Shown here in pieces: positions 42,950 through 51,286 of a stretch of 64,000 nucleotides of DNA. Numbering within the stretch: the first letter of the stretch is position 1; every line of letters begins with the position of its first letter. The stretch covers positions 62,001 to 126,000 of the forward strand of contig JADKCF010000002.1 in NCBI GenBank assembly GCA_016714765.1. The letters run 5' to 3'. The position numbers and the translations under genes are program-made. Source of the stretch: Saprospiraceae bacterium (lineage in GTDB: Bacteria; Bacteroidota; Bacteroidia; Chitinophagales; Saprospiraceae). The notes under the pieces are model-generated. The model searched no databases. It worked only from the letters and a program-made list of their open reading frames with translations, and had not been told where the DNA came from.

Positions 42950-43381
42950 ATGTTTTCAAAAACCTGTGAATATGCCATACGGGCTTGTATTTTTATAGCT
43001 TCAGAAACCATCAATGGAAATCGTGTAAGCCTGCCTGAAGTTTCTAAAAAAATAGAATCGCCAGAAGCATTTACATCTAAAATTTTGCAGACTCTTGTAA
43101 AAAGAAAAATCATAAGATCATTAAAAGGCCCAGGGGGAGGATTTGAGATCGATAAAAACATCATAGAAAACATCCTATTAATCGACATCGTACAATCCTG
43201 TGACGGAAACATACTTCAAAGATGTAGTTTGGGGCTGCACCAGTGTTCTGACATTCACCCTTGTCCGTTTCATCATAAATACAAACCAATTAAAGAAAGT
43301 TTGATAAAGGTATTTTCGGAAACGAGCCTGAAAGAACTTATAGGCGGGTACGAGAAGGGTGATACATTTCTGAAGTTTTAA
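42950..43381 (+). CDS. Rrf2 family transcriptional regulator
   Basis: A 143-residue winged-helix protein: FSKTCEYAIRACIFIASE, VSLPEVSKKIESPEAFTSKI (recognition helix) and LKGPGGGFEID (wing). After these comes a cysteine group, Cys84, Cys92, Cys99 and Cys105 (SCDGNILQRCSLGLHQCSDI and HPCPF). Rrf2 proteins such as IscR and NsrR use three cysteines in this region for an iron-sulfur cluster that senses iron-sulfur status, nitric oxide or redox. The spacing here (7, 6 and 5 residues between cysteines) is not exactly that of IscR, so the signal is open. Target genes are unknown. Confidence 0.9.
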   Translation: MFSKTCEYAIRACIFIASETINGNRVSLPEVSKKIESPEAFTSKILQTLVKRKIIRSLKGPGGGFEIDKNIIENILLIDIVQSCDGNILQRCSLGLHQCSDIHPCPFHHKYKPIKESLIKVFSETSLKELIGGYEKGDTFLKF

Positions 43382-43592
43382 CCCTTATTACTCATTAAGA
43401 ATCTACGGCAACAAAATTCTACTTCATATCTATTTAAGGACTCAATTTTCTTTCCTCATCATAGTTTATACTACGACTGCGGGATAAAATTTCCGTTCTT
43501 TATAGCTATTTTGTATAATTTCGTTTCGTAACAAAAGCCTAATGATTAATCTGGGATTAAGGTCATGGAAGGCTAATGAAAAGAAAATAAAA

Positions 43593-43617
43593 AATGCCGG
43601 CAGAATGTGCCGGCATT
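43593..43617 (-). terminator. Hairpin terminator after the haloperoxidase-like gene
   Basis: AATGCCGGCA (43593-43602) and TGCCGGCATT (43608-43617) make a perfect ten-base GC-rich stem with a five-base loop, followed on the minus strand by a T-rich run. It lies 11 bases beyond the stop of the gene ending at 43628. It could also serve the plus-strand Rrf2 transcript. Confidence 0.75.
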
Positions 43618-43627
43618 GTAAAATCAC

Positions 43628-45031
43628 TTATTTTTTCCAGGGAAGCTTATTGACAGACCTGCCTATTTCTGTTCCATATCTCATACCCTCTTCTGCATCC
43701 ATTCTATAATGAACACCTAGAGGTACTCTTGACCAGGCATTTTCCAGGGCCATCTCATAAAAGCTGCTGAATGTTCTTGGGTATCCAGAGAATTCAGTCC
43801 GGTTCCTGTGACAATTATCAGTCATGCCATAAGAGTATCCAAAGACACTTGCCAAAGCTTCAGCGGACGCTGCCCCAAATGTAGCATGTCCGGAAGGATA
43901 AGCAGGAAATGACGGTGAAATGCCATTGTCACCTGTGAGGGGGTTGCTGAGGTTAGGCTCCCAACTTGGGTCTACAAGACGTTTTATATAGGTTTCAGGC
44001 CTTTCAAGATTGTAAAAATACTTTGAATTCCATGCACCAATAGCAGCATCGTGTAAAGCTAATCCTACTTTTGCATTGGCCACTACGGCGTCCTCCAGAT
44101 TGGCATTTTCAATTACATATACCTGGTCGGCAATAGCAAGCCATCTGGATGGTGGACTGAATGTTAATTCCAGCAAATCATCACTCCAAAACTCACCAAC
44201 CCATTCTGTCTGATAAGAAAGCGAAGGCGTATTTTGAGCCATGACTTCCAGTGCCTGTACATAGAGTCCGGATCCCGGAGTTTCACTATATTCACCTACG
44301 TATGTTTTATAGTCCCTGCAAAGTTTTAAATCTGCTTTAATTGCAAACGGTCTGCCTTTACCCCAAATTGGAAACATACCCTCTCCAGGTCCCGGAACAG
44401 TAGGAGTCCAGGCACCCTTTTCATTTAACCTATCCTCCCAGTTACTTTCTTTAAACGGATCTATATATCCATCAAATGTGGCAGCATCAGTCTTCATCCA
44501 ATCCCAGATTACAGAGGCAACAGCCTCTCCATGATTTTTAGACCTGTAATACACTTGATCTCCTACTTCTGTTAAAAATGCCTTTTCACTCTTATTATTC
44601 AGTGTCTTTATTTTAGCATATTGGGTTTGATCTACATGAGGAAATAGTTTTTCGAACAGGTAATTATTGGAGGCATTAATGACTGCAGGCCAAAAATATT
44701 CTTGATTTTCGCTTATTTTAGGAATGTTAAGTCCAGGATATAGATGTGCAATAGAAGCATACTCAGGCATACCTGATACACACGCCTCATAGCTGGATAA
44801 TCCTATATAACCCAAAGCATTGGCGGTCGGGCAAGGTCTGTAACCGGCAGCTTCTTTTTCGATTTCGAGCCATACATTATTCCATTCGTGGACAATCTGA
44901 TAATTATAATTACTAACACGGTCAAAAGAATCATCCGCTTGGTCAATGGTATCGGTTTTACAGGAACCGAAAAACAGAAGTATTCCCACGACTACCATCA
45001 GAGAATACAGAGTAAAATTTTTTGTTTTCAT
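43628..45031 (-). CDS. Vanadium-dependent haloperoxidase/PAP2-family lipoprotein
   Basis: The product (467 residues from ATG 45031) begins with a lipoprotein signal (LYSLMVVVGILLFFGSCKTD). Its C-terminal half carries the full vanadate/phosphate site of haloperoxidases and acid phosphatases: Lys337 and Arg344 (KYFYNLERPE), Ser380-Gly-His382 (YPSGHATFG), and Arg435 and His441 (WSRVPLGVHYRMD). The spacings (7 and 6) match those I recall for Curvularia chloroperoxidase. Bacteroidota have many such proteins; whether this one oxidises halides or is a phosphatase is not decidable from motifs. It is surface- or periplasm-anchored and stands alone, with a promoter upstream and a terminator downstream. 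A start at 45055 would add eight residues before the signal. Confidence 0.88.
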   Translation of the reverse strand: MKTKNFTLYSLMVVVGILLFFGSCKTDTIDQADDSFDRVSNYNYQIVHEWNNVWLEIEKEAAGYRPCPTANALGYIGLSSYEACVSGMPEYASIAHLYPGLNIPKISENQEYFWPAVINASNNYLFEKLFPHVDQTQYAKIKTLNNKSEKAFLTEVGDQVYYRSKNHGEAVASVIWDWMKTDAATFDGYIDPFKESNWEDRLNEKGAWTPTVPGPGEGMFPIWGKGRPFAIKADLKLCRDYKTYVGEYSETPGSGLYVQALEVMAQNTPSLSYQTEWVGEFWSDDLLELTFSPPSRWLAIADQVYVIENANLEDAVVANAKVGLALHDAAIGAWNSKYFYNLERPETYIKRLVDPSWEPNLSNPLTGDNGISPSFPAYPSGHATFGAASAEALASVFGYSYGMTDNCHRNRTEFSGYPRTFSSFYEMALENAWSRVPLGVHYRMDAEEGMRYGTEIGRSVNKLPWKK

Positions 45032-45062
45032 AAGTATATGTTTAAAGAAATACAATAACGGA

Positions 45063-45093
45063 CAAAATTATCCGATTTTATTTAAACCGCCAA
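45063..45093 (-). promoter_or_regulatory. Bacteroidota-type promoter for the haloperoxidase-like gene
   Basis: On the minus strand TTG (complement of CAA 45091-45093) then, 20 bases on, TAATTTTG (45063-45070). It lies 32 bases before ATG 45031, and supports that start over 45055. Confidence 0.55.
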
Positions 45094-45235
45094 AATTTTT
45101 TATAACAATTTCTTATAAACACATAATAAATATTTATAAGTACATTTTTTGTTTAATTATCAATTGATTTTAAATAACTATTTTTTAATTATGGCAGATA
45201 ATTTTTACTGCCGGGAGCTTTTAATACTGAGGGTA

Positions 45236-45265
45236 CTGAATGGTATATAAAAAATGCTATTTTTG
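45236..45265 (+). promoter_or_regulatory. Bacteroidota-type promoter for ligA
   Basis: CTG (45236-45238, near match to TTG) and TATTTTTG (45258-45265) are 19 bases apart, 23 bases before ATG 45289. Confidence 0.5.
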
Positions 45266-45288
45266 TATTTTAAGTAAAAGTCAGCAGT

Positions 45289-47415
45289 ATGACATCACCA
45301 TCTCTAAAATATTTTATAGACTGTACAAATCTGTTTCTACACAAACAAGCAGAGATCAAGGATCTCGATACACTCAGAGATTTGCTTGTCTTTCATGAAA
45401 GAAGATATTATGTAGATAATGATCCGCTGATATCAGATTTTGAATATGATCAGTTGTATAAACAATTAATAACTTTGGAAGAAACACATCCAGACTTGAT
45501 TAGTCCTGACTCTCCCACACAGAGAGTGAGTGCTGATCTTTCAGGAGATTTTCCACCAGTTCAGCATACTGTACCTATGTTGTCACTTGACAATTCATAT
45601 GACGAAAATGATCTAAATGATTTTGACAAAGCTGTAAAAAAATGGTGCAATCTTCCTGAAAATGCTGACATTGAGTATTGTGTGGAACCTAAATTCGATG
45701 GAGGTAGTATTGCACTTGTATACGAAAATGATATGCTGGTCAGAGCAGCCACCCGCGGTAATGGTACTTATGGGGAAGAGATGACTCCTAATGCCAGAAC
45801 ATTGCCAAGTATACCTCTCAAAGTCAATTTTGCAGAGCACGGTATTATAAAAGCAGAACTCAGAGGAGAAGCACTAATCAGGAAAGACAATTTTGCCCGA
45901 ATCAATACTGAGCGGGAAAAAGAGGGAATGACTTTGTTTGCCAATCCCAGGAATGCTGCGACTGGTGGTTTGAGGACCAAAGACCCTAATGAAACCCGAA
46001 AACGGGGCCTGGAAGCGTTTGTGTACCAGTTGGCTTATGCCGTAGATGCACAGGGCGAAACGATCCTTCCGGGACTAAAAACCCATATAGCCGGGATAGA
46101 AATGTTGGGTGAGCTGGGATTCAAGATACCCAGGGAAGAAAAAACGATTTGTAAAAATATTGCAGAAGTGCATACATTCGTGCGGTTTTGGGAAGAAAAA
46201 AGAGATACATATGCATATGAAATAGATGGAATGGTCGTCAAGGTCAACCAACTGGAAATGCAGGAAAAATGCGGATATACGACACATCATCCCAGGTGGG
46301 CGATTGCTTTTAAGTTTAAAGCCAAACAGGCAACGAGCAAATTGCTGGGCATAGAATATCAAGTAGGCAAGATAGGATCGATAACTCCTGTTGCCAAGAT
46401 AGAACCTGTATATCTTGCCGGAGTGACAGTATCTTCCATTTCACTCCACAATGAAGATTTTATTAGGTCAAAGGATCTCATGCTTGGTGACACAGTACTC
46501 GTAGAAAGAGCAGGAGATGTCATCCCATACATAGTAAAATCTTTTCCGGAATTGCGCTTGGGTAACGAAAAAGAAATTCACTTTCCAGAGTTTTGCCCCA
46601 TAAATCCTGGTATGGAGAAAGTAAAACTTGTAAAAGAAGAGGGCGAGTCAGCATGGAGATGCCCGAATTGCATTTGCGGAGCTCAACATCTCCAAAAAAT
46701 GATTTTTCATGTAAGTAAAGATGCTATGGATATCGATGGTTTTGGAAAATCATATGTAGAGCGATTTTATGATTTGGGTTGGATAAAAGATATTAGTGAC
46801 ATATATGCATTGGATTATGATCTTATTGCTGGGTTAGAGGGCTTTGGCAGGAAATCCGCAGAAAACATAAAAAGATCTATTGATAAAGCTAAAAGAAATC
46901 CCATACACAGGCTGCTTCATTCATTAAGTATACACCACTTAGGCAAAAAAGCCAGTAAACTGATTGCCGAGCAGATTAGCCATGTTTTGGATTTGAGCGC
47001 CTGGCCTAAGGAAAAATACCTGGCTATAAAGGATATTGGCCCGGTGGTAGCGGAAAACGTGAGTTCCTGGTTTGACAATGAGGCCAATGTGGAAATACTC
47101 AGAAAAATGGAAAACTATGGTGTCAATCTCCGGCAAACGGAAGAGGACAAGCCATTGGCCGTGGCTGAGGATGGTGTTTTCTTTGGCAAAACCATTCTAT
47201 TTACAGGAACGCTGACAACTTTGGGAAGGAAGGAAGCGGAAGAAATGGCTGCCAAAGCCGGAGCAAAAAACATATCTGCCGTAAGTGCTAATCTGGATAT
47301 CCTGGTCGTAGGTGAAAAGGCAGGCTCAAAACTGAAGAAAGCCCAGGAATTAGGCACTGTTCAAATCATGACCGAAGACGAATTTGTTTTAAAATTAAAC
47401 TTAACTCCCTCTTAA
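45289..47415 (+). CDS. ligA: NAD-dependent DNA ligase
   Basis: A 708-residue LigA with all domains: Ia (ERRYYVDNDPLISDFEYDQL), the adenylation site KxDG in YCVEPKFDGGSIALVYEND, OB fold (YQVGKIGSITPVAKIEPVYL), zinc region, helix-hairpin-helix (EGFGRKSAENIKRSIDKAKR) and a C-terminal BRCT domain (GVFFGKTILFTGTLTTLGRK). It seals nicks in DNA using NAD+. The zinc region is unusual: the first pair reads Cys436-x2-Asn439 instead of Cys-x2-Cys, while the second has an added cysteine (Cys458, Cys461, Cys463 in RCPNCICGAQ), which may restore four ligands. The gene is intact and converges with yceI at a shared terminator. Confidence 0.96.
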   Translation: MTSPSLKYFIDCTNLFLHKQAEIKDLDTLRDLLVFHERRYYVDNDPLISDFEYDQLYKQLITLEETHPDLISPDSPTQRVSADLSGDFPPVQHTVPMLSLDNSYDENDLNDFDKAVKKWCNLPENADIEYCVEPKFDGGSIALVYENDMLVRAATRGNGTYGEEMTPNARTLPSIPLKVNFAEHGIIKAELRGEALIRKDNFARINTEREKEGMTLFANPRNAATGGLRTKDPNETRKRGLEAFVYQLAYAVDAQGETILPGLKTHIAGIEMLGELGFKIPREEKTICKNIAEVHTFVRFWEEKRDTYAYEIDGMVVKVNQLEMQEKCGYTTHHPRWAIAFKFKAKQATSKLLGIEYQVGKIGSITPVAKIEPVYLAGVTVSSISLHNEDFIRSKDLMLGDTVLVERAGDVIPYIVKSFPELRLGNEKEIHFPEFCPINPGMEKVKLVKEEGESAWRCPNCICGAQHLQKMIFHVSKDAMDIDGFGKSYVERFYDLGWIKDISDIYALDYDLIAGLEGFGRKSAENIKRSIDKAKRNPIHRLLHSLSIHHLGKKASKLIAEQISHVLDLSAWPKEKYLAIKDIGPVVAENVSSWFDNEANVEILRKMENYGVNLRQTEEDKPLAVAEDGVFFGKTILFTGTLTTLGRKEAEEMAAKAGAKNISAVSANLDILVVGEKAGSKLKKAQELGTVQIMTEDEFVLKLNLTPS

Positions 47416-47463
47416 TTATAAAAAATTAATTTTGATCTATTAGATAGCAGTTTTCTAAACTCC

Positions 47464-47504
47464 AAAAAAAAACCTGCCACAAGTATAGAGGCAGGTTTTT
47501 TTTT
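47464..47504. terminator. Bidirectional terminator between ligA and the YceI gene
   Basis: An A9 run, CCTGCC (47473-47478), an 11-base loop, GGCAGG (47490-47495), then T9. The A and T tracts extend the stem and give a U-run on both strands, ending both convergent genes. Confidence 0.8.
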
Positions 47505-47506
47505 AA

Positions 47507-48205
47507 TTATTTTTTACCGGCTGAAGGCATAGTCATTGCACTCAGACTGAACTGCAAAACTATGTCATCATCCAAAAACTTATCACCGAGATCCTTAAAG
47601 ATATTTTTTGATTTGTAAGTGATTCCATAATCTGTACGATTGATATTAAAAGGAATAGTATTCACTGAAATATTGTCCGGACCGATGGATATCAAAGCCG
47701 GAAAACTAATGGTTTTAGTTTTATTGAGAAGAGTAAGGTTTCCTGTAACGGTAGCATTGGAATTGGGTTGGTCACTGGCTCCCATTATTTCGACTACTTC
47801 AAATTTGCCTGTAGGATATTTGGTAACATTGAAGAAATCTTCAGCTCCTTCGCTTTCTGTGCCTTTGAGGTGGGCTTCCAGACTGGCTTTGTCCTCGCCT
47901 TCCAGGTCCGCTACTAAAATAGAATTCATATCTATTGTTACATTTCCAGCGGTGAGGCGACCGTCATTTACATAAAGTGTTCCGTCAGATACATTGATAG
48001 TCCCGAAGTGCTTGCCATCCGGCTTGCTGCCAATCCACGTGATTTTAGCCATAGTGGCGTCAGTAAAATATTCTTGTCCTGTGGCAGGAGCTGCAGGGGC
48101 AAGTTGTATTACCATTGGCAGATGTTTCGACAACAGCTTTTCCTTACATGAAAATAAAGAGAAGGTCATAAAAAGATCTAAAGAATAAAGGAATGATGAT
48201 TTCAT
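47507..48205 (-). CDS. YceI family lipoprotein
   Basis: This 232-residue protein starts with a lipoprotein-like signal (LDLFMTFSLFSCKEKLLSKH, cysteine near 20) and then the YceI beta-barrel: ATMAKITWIGSKPDGKHFGT, GRLTAGNVTIDMNSILVADL, SEGAEDFFNVTKYPTGKFEV and a C-terminal RTDYGITYKSKNIFKDLGDK. YceI-like proteins bind isoprenoid or other lipids in the periplasm. Their roles include polyisoprenoid transport and stress survival. The length is normal. It ends at a shared terminator, and is not linked to the polyprenyl synthase gene at 28670. Confidence 0.88.
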   Translation of the reverse strand: MKSSFLYSLDLFMTFSLFSCKEKLLSKHLPMVIQLAPAAPATGQEYFTDATMAKITWIGSKPDGKHFGTINVSDGTLYVNDGRLTAGNVTIDMNSILVADLEGEDKASLEAHLKGTESEGAEDFFNVTKYPTGKFEVVEIMGASDQPNSNATVTGNLTLLNKTKTISFPALISIGPDNISVNTIPFNINRTDYGITYKSKNIFKDLGDKFLDDDIVLQFSLSAMTMPSAGKK

Positions 48206-48332
48206 TAAAACTAAATTTTCAGGTGATTAATAAATAAGAACAACGATGATTTTTAAAAACATGTTTTAGCTAACTTTGAAAATTATCACAATAAAAAGTT
48301 AATCAGCCCGGGAGTAGTCATCTTCCTGACGT

Positions 48333-49217
48333 TTATGATTTTTGTGCGATAAAATCTTTCAGTTGTGCGATGGAGTTGAGTATTCTGGTATTAGCTGGCA
48401 GATCAATTTGCTGATTTGCAATTTGATACCCTGAAAAAAGTATTTCAACATCAGGTGCATTTTCAGACAGATCGTTGACATAAGGTTGAAGCGGGGTTTC
48501 TGAAAAACTATCATTAAAAATAGTAAAGATATAGTCAGGTTTAAAAATGTTTTTTCCTTCCAGGACATCAATGAGGGGTACTCCTACACCTAGATTGACT
48601 ACTTTTGCCTTATTTTTAACAAGGATGTACTGAAGAAATAACAAACTGAGTTCGTGACTCTCGTTTTCAGGAAGATATATAAGACACTTCTTATGATAAC
48701 CACACTCTGACTTACATAGCTTGTCGGTTTCTACGATGGTCTTTCTGCGGATGATATTGTTGACAAAGTTTTCATGTACAGCTTTAACCGAACCGGCCAG
48801 CCACATTGTACTGAGTTTGTCCAGCAGCGGATAAACTACCGTGTTCATCGTCTCTTCAAATCCCTTGGAAGATATCTGATGATCCAGTAAGAGGTTAAAT
48901 TTGGTTTCGTCCAGTTCGAACATGGAGAGCATCATAGCATCAAGCTGGTCTTCGAAGATAGAACCAACTTCATTTATTTCTGCCACTTTCTGCCTGATCT
49001 GGTCAGCTTGCATGGTGGCAATTTTTGATATTTTAAAACCTAACCTGTTTAAAAGTGAAATATTCAGTATTTTCTGAAGGTCTTCATCCTTATAATAACG
49101 GATATTGGTTTCTGTCCGATTGGGTTGTATGATACCGTATCGCTTTTCCCATATACGGAGAGTGTGCGCCTTGACACCTGACAGACTCTCCAGATCTTTT
49201 ATTGAGTAAGCAATCAT
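48333..49217 (-). CDS. MerR family regulator with C-terminal B12-binding-like domain (CarH/LitR type)
   Basis: A 294-residue protein. The N-terminus is a MerR DNA-binding domain (YSIKDLESLSGVKAHTLRIW followed by EKRYGII and IRYYKDEDLQKILNISLL). The rest resembles the cobalamin-binding module of CarH: a helical domain with Trp139-x9-Glu149 (TMWLAGSVKAVHENF) and a Rossmann part with an E-x-H motif (NESHELSLLF, His188). In CarH, the Trp and Glu-His cap the adenosyl ligand and the histidine of E/DxHxxG binds cobalt. Here the cap reads Glu-Asn, so light sensing by adenosylcobalamin is uncertain. Target genes are not obvious; no carotenoid gene or photolyase is adjacent. Confidence 0.85.
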   Translation of the reverse strand: MIAYSIKDLESLSGVKAHTLRIWEKRYGIIQPNRTETNIRYYKDEDLQKILNISLLNRLGFKISKIATMQADQIRQKVAEINEVGSIFEDQLDAMMLSMFELDETKFNLLLDHQISSKGFEETMNTVVYPLLDKLSTMWLAGSVKAVHENFVNNIIRRKTIVETDKLCKSECGYHKKCLIYLPENESHELSLLFLQYILVKNKAKVVNLGVGVPLIDVLEGKNIFKPDYIFTIFNDSFSETPLQPYVNDLSENAPDVEILFSGYQIANQQIDLPANTRILNSIAQLKDFIAQKS

Positions 49218-49377
49218 TGATATTTTTAAATAGAATTATGTGTTTTTGCCAAACAACAAAACACTAAAAAAGTTTATTTTACCTTTTTTTACTAAAGGTA
49301 TTTATGCCGAAGGGACTATATTTTCTTAATCTAAACTTGTATACTAATATTTTATTTTCGGATTGAAGTATTTTTTT

Positions 49378-49385
49378 TACTTTTG
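49378..49385 (+). promoter_or_regulatory. TAnnTTTG -7 element before the 49404 barrel gene
   Basis: TACTTTTG, 18 bases before ATG 49404, implying a very short leader. No -33 element was recognised. Confidence 0.4.
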
Positions 49386-49403
49386 ACGTATAATAGTATT
49401 TGA

Positions 49404-50132
49404 ATGTTTACAAAGTATAAAGTAAATTTGCTCAGCACAATTTTGTGTTTCTTTTTTTTGATTGGCGCAGCGCATTCCCAAAGTTTCTGGTTTGGATTGA
49501 AAGGAGGTGCAGCTATGAATTTGCAAAACTGGGGTGATGGTGCATCTGGTGTGAGCACAAACAGAAATCCCTTATTTACAATAAATGGGGATGTATTTAT
49601 TGAGTCTGTGGATGAGCAGAAAAAAGGATCATTGTACGCTCAATTAGGTTTTCATACAAGAGGCAGTGCATTGCGATATTTTAGCATCAATAATGCATTT
49701 AGCGATGTAATAGGTTATAAGTTTCGGAATGTCGTACTTGAATTGGGAGCTAAAAAATCTCTAAACCTTGACAAAGAGTATGACCCTTATTTTATACTTG
49801 GTATCAGAGGAGAGTATACCGTAGGTAGCAATCTTTCAGATTTGATTACATTCAATACTCTTGTATATCCGGAGTTTATAAGAAAATTTAATTATGGCGT
49901 CACTGTGGGAGGTGGTTTTGAAACGGAGATGTCAGAAATGAGCAATGTATTTTTGGAATTTTCCATCCAGCCTGATTTGTCATTCCAGTATGAGCAGCTA
50001 CCATTGTATGGCATCAGGACTCCCTGGCCTCCTAATGACAGGATAAATCTTGGTCTCACACAAGTTAGAAATGTGTCTATAGAAGTTAAAGCAGGCGTAA
50101 GATTCCTCCGCAAAGTAGTATACATAGATTAA
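49404..50132 (+). CDS. PorT-like outer membrane beta-barrel protein
   Basis: A 242-residue protein with an N-terminal signal (LLSTILCFFFLIGAAHSQSF) and an outer-membrane barrel pattern: FWFGLKGGAAMNLQNW, LYAQLGFHTRGSALRYF, FRNVVLELGAKKSLNL, YFILGIRGEYTVG, and a final strand SIEVKAGVRFLRKV. This is the general PorT/porin family type. It has no recognisable plug or enzyme domain. It is followed 23 bases later by a T9SS-exported protein, then an SDR, suggesting a small operon, although the link in function is unclear. Confidence 0.82.
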   Translation: MFTKYKVNLLSTILCFFFLIGAAHSQSFWFGLKGGAAMNLQNWGDGASGVSTNRNPLFTINGDVFIESVDEQKKGSLYAQLGFHTRGSALRYFSINNAFSDVIGYKFRNVVLELGAKKSLNLDKEYDPYFILGIRGEYTVGSNLSDLITFNTLVYPEFIRKFNYGVTVGGGFETEMSEMSNVFLEFSIQPDLSFQYEQLPLYGIRTPWPPNDRINLGLTQVRNVSIEVKAGVRFLRKVVYID

Positions 50133-50155
50133 TCACACCGTAAAATTTTTTTAAA

Positions 50156-51286
50156 ATGAAGTATTTGTTCCTTTTATGTTTGGCAATATCATCATCAGCG
50201 TTGTATAGTCAGATAGTGATAAATAATACAGTCTTTCCTGTGATAGGAGATTCTCTCCAAACGGCTACCAATTTTAATTTTTCGGGGACACTCAGCATGG
50301 GGGATAAAGGTGGCCCGCATACATGGGATTTTAGTGTCCTAAATCAGGGTTCAAAGCAGACGGACTATTATGTAAGCCCCTCACAAGGCAAGGATGTAGC
50401 TGCTTTTCCGGAAGCAACCATTCTGTTGGCATCAGAAGGACAAGAAGTGTATATCAAATCGACTGGCAGTATTATGGAAGGGTTAGGTTTCGGTGGTGCC
50501 AATCCTTTTCTGGATGTCCCACTTGTTGTAAAATATTCCAAAAGACCTGCTCTCAGATTCGCCCCAATAGAGTTTATTAATCAGACTTCATCCAACGGTG
50601 AATTTAATATTGATCTGGGTACATCCATCATTCCGGATACAATCCTGGCTTCTCTGCCTATCAAACCTGACAGTATAAGGATACAGTTTGTCAATGCTTC
50701 CAAAGGTATTATTGATGCTTACGGAAAACTAAAACTTCAGGGCAAAACCTTTGATGTACTAAGAGAAAAAGCTGAAAGTATAACAGAAACCAAAGTATTT
50801 GCAAAACTGCCTTTTATAGGTTGGTTTGATGTATCTTCTGTGATAGGGGGCACTGTGCCGGGCAATCTGCAATCTTTTTTGGGGCAGGACACTACAGTCA
50901 AATATAATTTTTATACCAATACTAAAAAAGAGATTCTTGTTTCAGCAGACTTTAATACTTCCAATGAATTACAGGGTGTAACATTTGCCGATTTAGGGGG
51001 AGTCATATCGTCTGTAAAGGAAGAATCCACAGTACCTTATTTTACAGTTTACCCCAATCCTGCTGAAGATTATTTAAGAATATCTACGACTCAATGGCCA
51101 GAGGGTAAATATTTTATTTTTATTTCAGACATGGAAGGCAGAGTTGTACTATTTGAAAATGCAAGTTTTGTCACGGGAGGATTTAAGGATATCAAAACTT
51201 CCGGCCTTGGTACCGGCCAGTATATATTGTCTGTCCGTGACCAGTTCAATAAACACGCAAGATCTGTCAAATTTGTCGTAAAGTAA
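50156..51286 (+). CDS. T9SS type A sorting domain-containing secreted protein
   Basis: The 376-residue product has a signal peptide (YLFLLCLAISSSALYSQ), a beta-rich middle part with no family I recognise (TLSMGDKGGPHTWDFSVLNQ near residues 45-64), and a C-terminal T9SS sorting domain (YFTVYPNPAEDYLRISTTQW, then GLGTGQYILSVRDQFNKHAR). It would be exported by the type IX system and either anchored or released. Its stop overlaps the SDR start by one base (TAATG), an odd pairing of a secreted and a cytoplasmic protein. Confidence 0.85.
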   Translation: MKYLFLLCLAISSSALYSQIVINNTVFPVIGDSLQTATNFNFSGTLSMGDKGGPHTWDFSVLNQGSKQTDYYVSPSQGKDVAAFPEATILLASEGQEVYIKSTGSIMEGLGFGGANPFLDVPLVVKYSKRPALRFAPIEFINQTSSNGEFNIDLGTSIIPDTILASLPIKPDSIRIQFVNASKGIIDAYGKLKLQGKTFDVLREKAESITETKVFAKLPFIGWFDVSSVIGGTVPGNLQSFLGQDTTVKYNFYTNTKKEILVSADFNTSNELQGVTFADLGGVISSVKEESTVPYFTVYPNPAEDYLRISTTQWPEGKYFIFISDMEGRVVLFENASFVTGGFKDIKTSGLGTGQYILSVRDQFNKHARSVKFVVK

